Below the pieces are notes generated by a model. That model was not told where the DNA came from. It did not search any database and saw only the letters and a program-made list of their open reading frames with translations. Position numbers and translations under genes: made by a program. 64,000 bases of DNA from Brassica napus (taxonomy: Eukaryota; Streptophyta; Magnoliopsida; Brassicales; Brassicaceae). This document shows, piece after piece, positions 9,794 to 20,949 of the stretch (its first letter is position 1; each line of letters opens with the position of its first letter). The stretch is from positions 16,738,009 to 16,802,008 of the forward strand of contig NC_063442.1 in the NCBI RefSeq assembly GCF_020379485.1, written 5' to 3'.

Positions 9794-12762
9794 ATGGTAA
9801 AGACGAAGTTCACAAGGAATGGAAGGGAGGTAATGATTTTCGGAGCGATGAGGAATTTCGATTACGGGAGTGACGAAGCGGTTCAAGAGTCGAAGAAGGG
9901 TTGAGAACGCGATGCTTCTGTGAGTTTGTCATCGCCGGAGAGATCGAGGATCCGTAAAAGCGTTGAAGGGATATCGATGTTGGCATCTATAGAGGCGTCT
10001 AAGGCGTCGAAGATAAGGCGGGGAACTTCATATGGGTCGCCTGCGTCATCTCCGGAGAAGACCACAAGGCGGGGAACTTCATATGGGTCGCCATCTCCGG
10101 AGAAGGCCACAAGGCGTGGTTCAACTCTATCTCCTATAGTTGCGAAGAAGCAGAAGGTAAATGTGGCTCCTTCTGGTGATGTCAGAGAAGAATGGTCAGA
10201 GACTGAGATGTTGGCATCAACAGTTGCGAAGAAGACAAGGCGGGGAACTTCATATGGTGGGTCGCCTATGTCTCCTAGACAATCGAAGAAGCAGAAGGTA
10301 AACTCGGAGAAGAGTCTATGTGATGATGGTGATGACAGAGAAGAATTTCTCCAGATTGAGAAATTTGGGGATATAGGTGATGATGGTAGGGAAGATGAGA
10401 ACGGTATTGCTGGTATTGAGGAAGTTGGTTGTACAGATTTGAGTCTTTATTTTGGCGATAAAGCAAAAAATGATGACTGTGAGGTTGATGAAGACGAAGG
10501 GGATGATGATGCATGGGATGATGATAAAATCCCTGATTCTATGTCATCAGATGATGAGAATGAAGAGGAGATGATACATGCGCAAGCTTACAGAGAAGAC
10601 ACTGATCCAGAGGAGCTCCTTCAGCTAGGTAAGACATTTTCAGATGTTGAGGACTTCAAACATGCTTGTCTCAGGTATACACTGAAAACCAGATACAACA
10701 TCAAGTACTACAGATCCAGTAGCTTGAAGATGGGTGCAAAATGTGCCGCTGGGATGAGAGATGATGAGGCTCCATGTCCCTGGATGGTCTACTGTTCGTA
10801 TGATAGGAGGAAACAGAAGTTGATGGTAAAGACATACGTCAATGACCATAAGTGTGAGAGGACAGGATATTCCAAGATACTTAAGAGGTCAGCAATTGCA
10901 AGTCTATTTGCTGAGAGGTTAAGGCTTAATCCTAAGCTCACGGTAAAGGAGATACAGGCTGAGATCTTGAGGGAGTATAAGATGGAAGTTTTAGAAAACT
11001 CATGCATTAAGGCCAAGACGAAGGTGATGAAAGAAAGGAGGAAGACCCATGAGGAGCATTTTGATAAAATCTGGGATTACCAAGCAGAGATATTGAGGAG
11101 CAATCCTGGATCAACCATGAAAATTGAGACCATACCAGGAGCCATTGTTGGAAGCAAGCAGAGGTTCTACAGGCTCTACATGTGTTTCCAAGCACAAAAG
11201 GAAGCATGAAAGAAGACTTATAGGCCTGTTATTGGCTTAGATGGAGCCTTTTTGAAATGGGACATTAAGGGACAGTTGTTGGCTGCGGTTGGAAGAGATG
11301 GAGACAATAGGATTGTTCCTATTGCTTGGGTTGTAGTGGAGATAGAGAATGATACAAACTGGGATTGGTTTGTGAAGCGTTTGGCCTTGGATTTGAGATT
11401 GGAAGATGGGAACGGCTTTGTTATAATGTCTGACAAACAAAAGGTAAACACCTTTCTTTCATGATACTCAATGAATGTTTGATTCTTGTTTCTGATTTTT
11501 TTTTCTCATCTTGTAGGGATTAGTGAAGGCAGTTCATACCCTCCTTCCAGAAGCTGAGCATAGACAGTGTTGTCGCCATATATACGAAAACTAGAGGAAA
11601 TGTGAAAAAGATCTAAGGTTACAAAGGTTCTTCTGGTTCATTGCAAGGAGCTACACTCCTGGTATGTTCAACTCCAACATGGACGAGCTTAAGAACTATG
11701 ATCATGCCCCACATGCATCTCTGATAAAGACAAAGCCAGAGACTTGGTCTAGAGCTTTCTTCAAGATAGGCTCCTACTGCAATGATAATCTGAACAATTT
11801 GTGTGAGTCCTTCAACAAGACCATCAGGGAGCCTAGGAAGAAGCCTCTGCTAGACATGTTAGAGGAGATAAGGCGCCAATGTATGACTAGGAACTACAAT
11901 AGGTCTAAGATGACTAATGACATGAAAACTAGGTTCACCCAGAAGACACATAAAGAGTTAGACATGGTTGAGAAGAAGTCAAAAGAGTGTAGTCTGCGTT
12001 GGGCAATTGGACCAGAGACTGAGGTGGAGGATAAAAACCAGTCATATGTAGTGAATTTGGAGATTGAGACTTGTGCATGTCGAAGCTTGCAAATGAATGG
12101 TATTCTTTGCATCCATGCTACTAAGGTCATCCTTGGTGTGGAAAGAAAACTTTCTGAATTTGTTGCTCCTTACTTCACAACCTCTAAGTGGCGTGAAACC
12201 TACAGTTTTGGGATCAGACCTGTAAATGGGATAATCGAGTGGCCTCGGACCAATAGATTAGGTGTGATTCCACCACCTAATCGAAATGGCAAGCCTGGTA
12301 GGCTTAAAAACCATGATCGAAAGAAGGGAACCAATGAGACAGTGTCTACAACCAAGCTGAGCCGTGCGAACAGGGTAATGACATGCTCTAATTGCAAAGA
12401 AGAAAGGCACTACAGGAATACATGTCGGAAGGCTTTTGTTCAGAGTCCACCTAAGAAACCAAGAGGCAGACCAAGGAAATATCAGGTTAGGGCCTTGGTT
12501 AGGGTCTTAGTTTTTTAGCTATCGGTAATGTGTCTGACAATTCATTTATATGTTACAGGGACTACATTTTGGCGAGTCAGAAGGTCAATCCTCACAAGCT
12601 CAATCCTCACAAACTCAAGCATCACCATGGGAAGTTCCTCAATCTTCACAAGGTCAATCCTCACAATCTCCAACCATCACGATGGGAAGTTCCCCAATCC
12701 TCACAAGGTCAAGCATCACAGACAACAGCGTGGGAAAGATGGTTCTTTTAGATCAATATTAA
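9794..12762 (+). pseudogene. MuDR-type MULE transposase, inactivated by three in-frame stops
   Basis: Transposase of the Mutator superfamily. Exons 9794-11443, 11517-12485 and 12559-12762 join in phase through GT-AG introns to a frame of about 940 codons. Order: acidic, repeat-bearing N-terminus with several RRGTSYGS units; MuDR DNA-binding region (about 10610-10870); MULE catalytic domain with PVIGLDGAFLKW (first Asp), VIMSDKQKG (second Asp) and LCESFN (Glu); SWIM zinc finger with CAC and CIH ligands near 12073-12112; CCHC knuckle CSNCKEERHYRNTC; AT-hook-like KKPRGRPRKY; Gln/Ser-rich tail in exon 3. Stops interrupt it at TGA 9902-9904, TGA 11207-11209 and TAG 11592-11594. No frameshift is needed, so it died recently by point mutation. 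Translation could restart downstream of the first stop only by a non-AUG codon. Confidence 0.88.
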
Positions 12763-13096
12763 ATGCTTTTGTTGTGTGTTGTTTATGATAGTGTCTCTGT
12801 CTGAATGCTTTTGGAACAAGAACTACCTCTTTTTTTTTCTCTTCCTGCTGTTTTAATTTGAAACTCTCAATGAAGATACTGTTGGTTATTATCTTTGTGT
12901 TTTCATCATGTTGTTTATCTTGATGGTCTGTTCATTGGTGTGTTCATTTGTCCTTCTATAAACAATCAAGAAGTAAAACATAAACCTTACTGAAACATAG
13001 TCTTAAAACATATCCTTACATGAACCATGAGTCTTATATAAACACAGCCTTACATAAACCTTACTGAAACCATTACCATTACATAAACAGAGTCTC

Positions 13097-13660
13097 CTAG
13101 TAGCTATTCAAAGACAACCCATCTGCTTTGTCAAACATGATCAATACAAGACATATTACAACGCCTAAATAAACCACCAGAAAACCCACTTTCATGATCA
13201 CATTCAGCTTCTTAAGTTCATTGCTCGCCTTCTTGACATCATCTTTCAACTCTTCCTCCACGGTTTTCATGCGTTCGATCTCCATTTTAATTTTCATAAC
13301 ATCTGATGCAAAGCACTCAACTTTTGGCAATGCATCTTGAACCTCTTCGTAGACAGCTTCATCTACCCATTTATACAAGTGATCCTAGACACAAATCATG
13401 AACACAATCTTTATGTTCAAACAATTTCTCACTACCTAGCCATTGAAGCTTTATGTTCAACAATTTCTTAAACACAATCAATTGCAATCAAATTAAACAC
13501 TTACATTTTGAAACGTTGGGCATCTAAAGAAAGTTCTTCCTGGATTGACCTTCGTTTTTGATGTGTATATCCCAGTTCTTCGACCACAGCCGCATTGCTC
13601 CGGGATACCACGAATTCCCATCGTATTCACAGACGAATCCTCAAAACCCGAACTCATCAT
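13097..13660 (-). CDS. GRF-type zinc finger protein with coiled coil and membrane segment, MULE-borne
   Basis: Two exons on the minus strand, 13505-13660 and 13097-13384, GT-AG spliced in phase 0, 147 residues. Residues about 20-50 form a GRF zinc finger: CGCGRRTGIYTSKTKVNPGR followed by TFFRCP. Exon 2 gives a Glu/Lys-rich coiled coil (MKIKMEIERMKTVEEELKDD) and one hydrophobic helix (VGFLVVYLGVVICLVLIMF) near the C-terminus, suggesting a tail-anchored membrane protein. The gene lies inside the MULE, opposite to and downstream of the transposase. GRF fingers bind nucleic acid in better-known proteins; the role here is unknown. Start chosen at the first of two adjacent ATGs. Unlike the transposase it has no stop or frameshift. 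Confidence 0.75.
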
Positions 13661-13780
13661 GCGATACTCGAAGAAGGAAAAGTGAGAATCGAGATTCTTA
13701 AGGACGAGATCAAAGAGAATCGAGCTTGAATCGCGAACTGGATTTATGATTTTGGGAATTTAGGGTTTATACCAATCGAA

Positions 13781-14141
13781 GGAGAAAACGCCGTCGTTTC
13801 TTTTTGATTCATTTAACTTGGATTCAAAGAAAATAAAAGAAACTGTGTTCTTAAATCTATTGCAAAGTCCACTAGCTCAGTGGCAAAAACCCTACCATTA
13901 AACCCGAGTGCACGAGTTCGAGTCGATGGAAGCCCATCTTTTTAATAAAAAAGCTATATAAAACGCGTCGTTTCATTCATTTGTCTTTAAGTCGGATTCG
14001 AAGAGAATAAAATAAACTGTGTTCGTAAATTTATTGCAAAATCCACTAGTTTAGTGGCAAAAACCCTTACCATTAAATCCGAATACACGAGTTCGAGCCG
14101 TTAGAAACCCAGTTTTTTAATAACAAGGCTATATAAACGAC
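13781..14141 (+). repeat. Tandem pair of tRNA-like units in right MULE end
   Basis: Two diverged copies, about 174 bp apart. Copy 1 has box A TAGCTCAGTGG (13873-13883) and box B GAGTTCGAGTC (13914-13924). Copy 2 has TAGTTTAGTGG (14047-14057) and GAGTTCGAGCC (14089-14099), the latter 10 of 11 to the GGTTCGANNCC consensus. Spacing within each unit is close to that of a tRNA gene. Both also share GTCGTTTC before and GCTATATAAA after the unit. Confidence 0.65.
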
Positions 14142-14392
14142 GTTGTTTGTCTTTAATCAGACAAAGAGATGAAACGACGTCGTATACTTTAACATCCAAA
14201 ATTAATGTCCGCTTAATTATCTGTTAACTCGGTTAACGGTGTGTTAATCTGGTCAGTCAATCGTAAATTTCTTAATAAACAAAAAAAGTCAACAAAAGTT
14301 CAGGATTTTATTAGCTAGCTCATATGTCCAGGTTTTTTTGGTAATTTTCGTAAATTTCAGTGTTTTTTTTGGTCGAATTCTCATCGATAAAT

Positions 14393-16315
14393 TGGAGAGT
14401 ATGTATAAAAAAAGTTGTAAGTAAATTTTTGTTTTACCAAGAAAACATACAGAATACAATATTAAACAAAAAGATAACTCATTTCCGTAGCTAGACATAA
14501 AGATTATAGAGTATATACATATATATAGTTTTTGTTAACATATACGAATTTAATTCAGGACTGACAACGATAATAGTAATACAAGTAACTAGGCTATATC
14601 CTAACTGGATAAGTAATTAAACTATCATGAAGTGTTATATTAAAACTAAGTATTGGAAGACTGAATCTAGATAATGAAGAAGATTACTGACCAAATGTCT
14701 GGAATTCTCACAATTTCAACTTCGAAAAGCGCAGTCTTAATCTACATCTTAGGATTTTCCTTTTGCATTATAGGTAAATGATTTTAGGTTTTCATGTTTA
14801 TTTCTTTCTGACAAACAGTTGAATAGTTCATCTAATCTATTAAAAGAAAAGTACAAAATAAAAAATCTAATCTATTAAAAAAAAAGTACAAAATAAAAAT
14901 ATTTTTTTATTTTTGTAAGTTATTTACATTCCAATACCACTGATATATTTAATAAACATATTTTTAAGTTTCCTTTGTCTTTTACGATTAATAAATGTAT
15001 GTCCTAATTCTGTTTCAAATTTAATCGTAAAAGATATGTAAATAATCAATCGACATATATTTACAAAAGGGAAATTTTGAAAAAAAAGAACAAAGTAACT
15101 ATAGTCTTGTCCCCCTAGAGTTAAAACCGAAATTATTGTTTCTATAGTATAAACATTAATGAAAACCCACTTTAGTCTTTCCTAATTAACTTTAAAATAC
15201 AATTAAAATTTAACTAAAACGAAAAAATAATAAAAGTAACATTTTATTAAGAAATAAAACATGTGCAGTGTTCAAAAACGCGTCTGTAGTCATCGGAAAC
15301 GCGTGAAACGGTGATACACCGTGGCGTTTTGCTCTGATTCGGTTGTTTATGGAAAAATAAAAATAAAATGTCCATTGTTCTGTAGATTTGTTGTTCGAAA
15401 TCACATGCTAGGTTATAGATCTGCTTAATTTGTGTAACAATCCACAGTATTAACAAGAAAAAACTATGAAATCGCAAAAAAAGAAAAAAGAAAACGGCAG
15501 CTAAAAATTGCAGAGTCCTAGGTTGAAGATGGGGTCACTTTTGTCTTTCCTATTTTATTTAATCTAGCACCAAAAAAAAACAGAAAAATGCCACAATGTC
15601 CCTTGAACCTGGGTTAAATGAGACTAGTAAAAGGGCGCTAACCAATAGACCAGGAATAATCTCCGGGATACATTGACATATTCACAATATAACCTTATTT
15701 ATACGTAAATGCCCTAAAACTAATTATGAAAAAGAGAAAAGGCCCCACGTTTTTGTTCAAATCGTTGTGGGCAATTAAGAAGACATAAATTTAGGAAACA
15801 ACATTCATAAAAGGAAATAAAAAAAAGTTTTAATAGATTTAGTGAAAGTGTATTTTTATTTTATACTCCTCTTTTAATAGATTAAATGTCCTAAGTCTAT
15901 TTTAAACAGAAAATGTCTAAATCTTAAAATTAACTCCACAAAATATTGCTATCAAATTAAATAAAAAGAATTCAATCTTTTGTATACAATTTATATTCGT
16001 GACTAAACATATAGTAGATAAATAATTAAATATTAGAAAACCTAAAATAAACAACGAGATTATTTTCATATATATACTATCACATATAAAAAATAATGCC
16101 ATTTTTTCAATTAAAATCGTTAATAGAATATTTGAAACACGAATATTTCTCTTATAAAATTATTTTATTGTAGAAAATTAAATGTTCTATTACAAAATCA
16201 TAATATAAAATGTTAACTAACCAAATATGATATAATCTAAAATATTTAAAATTATGTGGAATATTTTATCGTAAAATATTTTTCAAATTAATGTTTTTTA
16301 AAATAATGTGAAATA
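14393..16315. other. Intergenic, probably degenerate transposon sequence
   Basis: AT-rich with no supported gene. A stretch from about 15068 (GGGAAATTTTGAAAA) to 15760 looks like eroded non-autonomous element ends, but no matching terminus or duplication was found. The complement of 15605-15660 has tRNA-like motifs (TTGGTTAGCG and CCAGGTTCAAGGG). Confidence 0.4.
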
Positions 16316-17668
16316 TCTTATATATTAAAAGAGAAGTCACAACCTTGATTCATGTGTAATTTTTTTTAAAAATGGACCTAATGGATATATTCTTAGAAAG
16401 TCATGTTACATTTAATCCCTAATCTTATTATTTAAATTTTGGGCCTACAAGAAATTTTTATTGGACTATCAATAATTGGATTTAAACAATAAATGATCCA
16501 TTGGATTTATAGATAGTATAAATTAAATATATATAATTTAATATTGTAATATTATACTTCCAAATGTTAAATATTTAAATATTTATCGATGTTAACTTTT
16601 AAAATTATAAAGATTTTTTTTTTAATAACAAAAATCATATTATCTAACAATAATTAATCTTTACTAACTTAAACCAATGAAAACAAATTTTAAACTATAT
16701 AGTTTATTTTAAAAATTAAACAAAAACCAAATGTGTAATTATTTACTTGATAATATAAATCTATGAAGCAAAAAGTTTAATTTTTAAAAAACTTTCTAAA
16801 TTTGTGAAATGTTATAATATTTTTGAATATAACAATAAAACAATATTTTACTAATCTTTATATATATATAGTTACGATTTTAATAATGAAATAATAATCC
16901 TAAAATATATATATATATAGAAAAAATACAAATACATGTGAAAGTTTGTAACAATCTATTCAATGAAAAAAATATACTGTAAACTTATTATGCTTTAAAA
17001 ATTGATAGACACATATATATTGTAGAGAAAAAGACTAGGATAGCACCAAACCAAGTTTTTGTTCCCAAAGTAGCACTCAAAGCTCAAAGTCACAAAAATA
17101 GGTTTCATTAAAGAGGTAAATATACATTTATACCCTTTGGGTTAATTAATCTAAACCTTAGGGTTTAGAGTTAAGGGGTGGGGTTTTGGAATTAGGGTTT
17201 AAAATTTTATAAAAGTTAAATACTAAAATAAAAAATAAAAATTTTAAAAACAGTTTCAAAAAGTATTTTTAAATTATAAAAAGAAAATTTGAAAAAAAAA
17301 ATAAAAAAAATTTCGAAAAAAAGTTTAAAAAAAAATTATAAAAATTTCGAAACTGAAAATATATAATCTGAAACTATAAAAAAATTCTTTTTTTCATTTT
17401 TTTATTTTTATTTTATTTATTTTTATTTATTTTTGTTTGTTTATTTAATTTTAAATCAAGGGTATTAGAGATATTTTACCCTTTAATGAATGTCATTTTT
17501 GTGACTTTCTCCTTCTAGTGCTATTTTTGAGACATAAACTTCAAAAGATGCTAATATTGACAATTGCCCTATATTGTAATATATACCAATTTATAATTGA
17601 AAATAAAATATTTATATAAAAATAAATGAAAACAAAAACCATGTGCGGTTGCGCGGATCGAGATCTAG
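16316..17668 (+). mobile_element. Non-autonomous Helitron with nested MITE
   Basis: Begins TCTTATATATTAAAAGAGAAG directly after A, the common 5' end of a Brassicaceae Helitron group, and ends GAGATCTAG before T. The 3' subterminal GTGCGGTTGCGCGGATC can form an imperfect hairpin. Without the nested element at 17025-17569 it is about 0.8 kb and non-coding. Confidence 0.75.
17025..17569. mobile_element. MULE-type MITE nested in Helitron, perfect 9-bp duplication
   Basis: Flanked by identical TATATTGTA at 17016-17024 and 17570-17578, the 9-bp duplication typical of Mutator elements. The ends are imperfect inverted repeats: TAGCACC with downstream AAGTCACAAAAAT and TTCATTAAAG on the left, and the complements of the same blocks on the right. 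The interior is AT-rich and non-coding. Confidence 0.8.
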
Positions 17669-19960
17669 TTTTGTCTTAAAATAGCATCCAATACATAACT
17701 ATTTATTCCTAAGAACTAAAAATGTTTAAAACACATGCAAATAATCAGTTAAAATCACCAACTGGAACATTATTATGTAAAATAAAAAAAATAATTATAA
17801 ATATGTATTTTTACGCATATTTACATTATTGATTCTATTAGAAATAAAATATAACAAAAAAAAAATATAAAATTGGCTAATATTTTTTTTTTGAAAACAA
17901 AATAAAATATTGTCGATCTTTCTTATCAAATTGTGTGTTTAAAAAGTACATATTAATTAAAAAATTATTTAATATTGATAAGTTTTTTATATATATGTAT
18001 ATATGTATTATATTCAGTTTTATAAAATAAATGTTGGACAATATAAAAGTTAAATAAAATATGTACACGGACGTGTGGGTCAAAAACTAGTTTGTAATTA
18101 AAATAACGGTTATTTTTACATTTAACACACAATTTAATTGATACAAAAAAACCCCACTCATTAGTCATAGATCAATTGAATTATTTAGTAACTACAGATC
18201 CAGACCAATATAGTATACTTAATGAATGGATCTGGAGGATATGATTTTGTGCCTAATTTCAGGAGAACAATTCTTTCGAATATTCCAAGTTTCCACCAGA
18301 CAAAAGCATCCAAGCAATAGAAACACATACATACACAAGATAGTTAATTTAACGACAAAATGTTCTAATAATCAGGATTAACGATATGTATTTCGATTAA
18401 TTTATTAGCACTGAGAGGAATAATCATCGAATCACTGTCGAATTCACGTTATTATACTATAATTAACAACTATATTTAATTATAATTAGTATTATTATGT
18501 TATACATATCGTTCCTTACCATATTCAAGAACCTGTCGGGTCTAACGACAAATGAGAACTTCACAAGAGGAAATTACGTGAATGAACAGCGCATATTAAT
18601 TTATGAAAAAGGAGGATAAAGTTATATTACTTTACTATAATTAAAGGAATAACCAAATATAATAGATTAGATAATAGCTAGTGATCCTATATTAGTTTAG
18701 GGTAGTAACCTGTCAAGGAGACTTTGCTTGCCCATGAACTTGCCACAAAGAGTAGCCTACGTGTTACTTGATACTTCATATAGTTGACTAAATCTGTTGA
18801 TAATGTTTTAAGCCTTAGAAAAAATAATTACAGACATATGTGTGCCGTGAATATTTGACCTATAAATCAGTATTGTAATGTTTGATTAATTATATAATAA
18901 AAATATATCGATGAGAAACTCACTACGGATAAAAACACTGACGACGTCGAGGAAATCCAGATTAGATAGTAAACATCAGCGATTTCATTGTTTTTAATAA
19001 CTCTTATAAATACTCGCTGCCTGTATTTAGGCCACATGGACAAAAGAGTTAGGCAATAATAGAGCATGCAGCCACATAAATGCGATCTTTACCTAATTTT
19101 CTTCATATAAAATATGATTGATTTGTGTATATGTTATAAAATAAAATCGTCACGTAGAGATTACTGTCCCATTTTTCCATATCTTTGTTACGTAACAAAC
19201 GAAGCCCTTTGAATCCTAAATAGTTGAAAGGTGAAGGCAAATGCATGCCAATAAGCCACACATTCATATTGCCATACACATTATATATTTATATATCGAT
19301 TATTATACATAAAATTCACCTATATAGCTATAATATGCGACATAATATTGGAATGGTAGTTGATGGGCCAGTGCCACTTCATGTACATGTACGTAAGAAT
19401 CTATCCACGTTATATTAAGTATTAGTATCGTATTATAATATACATTTGATTAATAAACTTTTAGAGGTTCTAACAGAGTTGATGCTGAGAATTAAAATAG
19501 CCATTACAGAATTTAGTGGAAAGACAAAGACATTCGTTCTCTCGAGAAATGACTAGAAAAAAATCAAAGATTTTAACTGTTTCACAATTGTTTTATCTGT
19601 ACTTTACTCTCTCTATATGGAAATTCCTAAATTAAGATCAACTTAAGTTTATAATAACTTAGAAAAAAGTATAACAAGGAAAGATATGGCCAATTTCAAA
19701 AAGATGAAAATGAAAGCTAAGAAAGATATGTAAATATATGTTTTGATGGGGAGAAAAACTAGGATATCCCACTTCCATTTGTCCATATTTAGATAACAAT
19801 TTTTATTTATGGATAAACATTTGACCACGTTCATTAAAGACCACACCCATGAAGAACCATGTTAATATGGATTACTTACGGGGTCTATTACAGGCCATAT
19901 AATTTTTTTTACTATAATACAAATATGTATAGGGATCATTTAAGTATTCAAAACTAAATA
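17669..19960. other. Intergenic, no gene seen
   Basis: AT-rich, no supported gene or RNA. Open frames are short and biased towards Tyr, Ile, Asn and Lys, as expected by chance at this composition. Confidence 0.5.
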
Positions 19961-20310
19961 TATGAAACTTGTTTTTGTAGTTTTAGTGGGAAAACAAGAT
20001 TTTATGATTTTAGCAGAAAATATGTTTTGCGGTTTTAACCAAAAGTTTGTTTGACGGGAAATCTCGATTTTGCGATATTAGTAGAAAAGCTCTATTTTAC
20101 GATTTTGGTGGAAAATTTTGGTTTAGCAATAAAATTTTATTTGTCGAGAAAATTCGTTTTTTTAGAAAATTTTGATTTTGTGATTTTGGCAAAAATATTT
20201 TTGATTTTGCGGTTTTAACAAAAATATAATATTATGATTTTTTGTGAAAAAATGTTTTACGGGGGTCTAGGCGAAAAATTGTTTTGCGGTTTTGGTTTCT
20301 TAAAACTCTT
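19960..20310 (+). repeat. Degenerate minisatellite, GATTTTGCGRTTTTGGYRGAAAA-like units
   Basis: Imperfect units of roughly 25-30 bp follow each other, each containing a form of GATTTTG(C/T)G(A/G)TTTT followed by a (G/A)(G/A)(A/C)AAAA block, for example at 19990, 20028, 20068, 20094 and 20173. Units differ in length and sequence, so the array is old. Non-coding. Confidence 0.65.
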
Positions 20311-20949
20311 ATTTTCTCAAATTTGATTTAATTCAAGACTCTGTTTGTTTTAAATTATTGGACGGACCATTTTTATATTATTCAAACCGCTGAAGTCTAC
20401 AGTATGAATGGTCCTGTGACTTTTGTTCAATTATAGCACGCGGTCTAAATGGATGTGACTAAATTAGGTCTATTTATATCCGGACATGATTGAACGGCTC
20501 CTGGTAGCCATCCATTTGACTGCTATACTAAAAAAAAAAAAAGAGTTGTTTCATTTCATATCAATTTTTTCGTGACTTTAGTCTATTTGTGGACAATTTA
20601 ATTCACTTTTAATCACAGAGCATATGTTGTTCGAATAAAATCTCTTAAATCCACAACTTAATTAAAATTTTGCGATCCGTGAAATTCAAGTTCAACACCA
20701 AGGTTTATTTCCTCCAGTAATATATTCAAACTTTGGAAAAATTTATCCCGAGTCTTTCCCAAACTATATAACAATATAACTAATTATAAATGCAGGTATG
20801 ATGAACTTTCAAATTTACTAAAAGAAGGATATGGTCAATTTCTCACATAAAGGCAAACAAAGAGACTATGGAGACATGAAGTTATAATCACATTTTAGTG
20901 TGTAAAAAATCATATAAACTCTTTAGTGTAGAGTGAGTAGTCATATAAA
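20311..20949. other. Intergenic, downstream of phosphatase gene
   Basis: No supported gene. The part next to 20949 is presumably the 3' UTR of the minus-strand phosphatase gene. Confidence 0.4.

Larger units (their letters stand above)
9315..14383 (+). mobile_element. Mutator-like element (MULE) with transposase and GRF-finger gene
   Basis: Long imperfect terminal inverted repeats: the left end around GGCCAAAAAAACACTGAA matches the complement of the right end around GACCAAAAAAAACACTGAA, and similarity runs inward for a few hundred bases (for example CAGATTAACACACCGTTAAC in both). Flanks are TTGATAAAT (9306-9314) and TCGATAAAT (14384-14392), an 8-of-9 target duplication as expected for MULEs. 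Inside are a broken transposase gene (+) and an intact two-exon GRF-finger gene (-). The right end holds a roughly 174-bp tandem duplication not present in the left end. Confidence 0.9.

Noticed and set aside
11200..11260. A frameshift splitting the MULE transposase
   Set aside because: Both sides are in the same frame; the break is a single in-frame TGA at 11207-11209.
9883..12397. Several open frames of 65-79 codons on the minus strand across the MULE transposase
   Set aside because: They are antisense shadows of a long coding frame; composition mirrors the transposase codons and no domain is visible.
13870..14100. True tRNA genes in the MULE right end
   Set aside because: Box A and B words are present, but no acceptor stem or anticodon stem pairs convincingly.
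15068..15760. A further MULE-type MITE starting GGGAAATTTTG
   Set aside because: No matching right end or target duplication was found.
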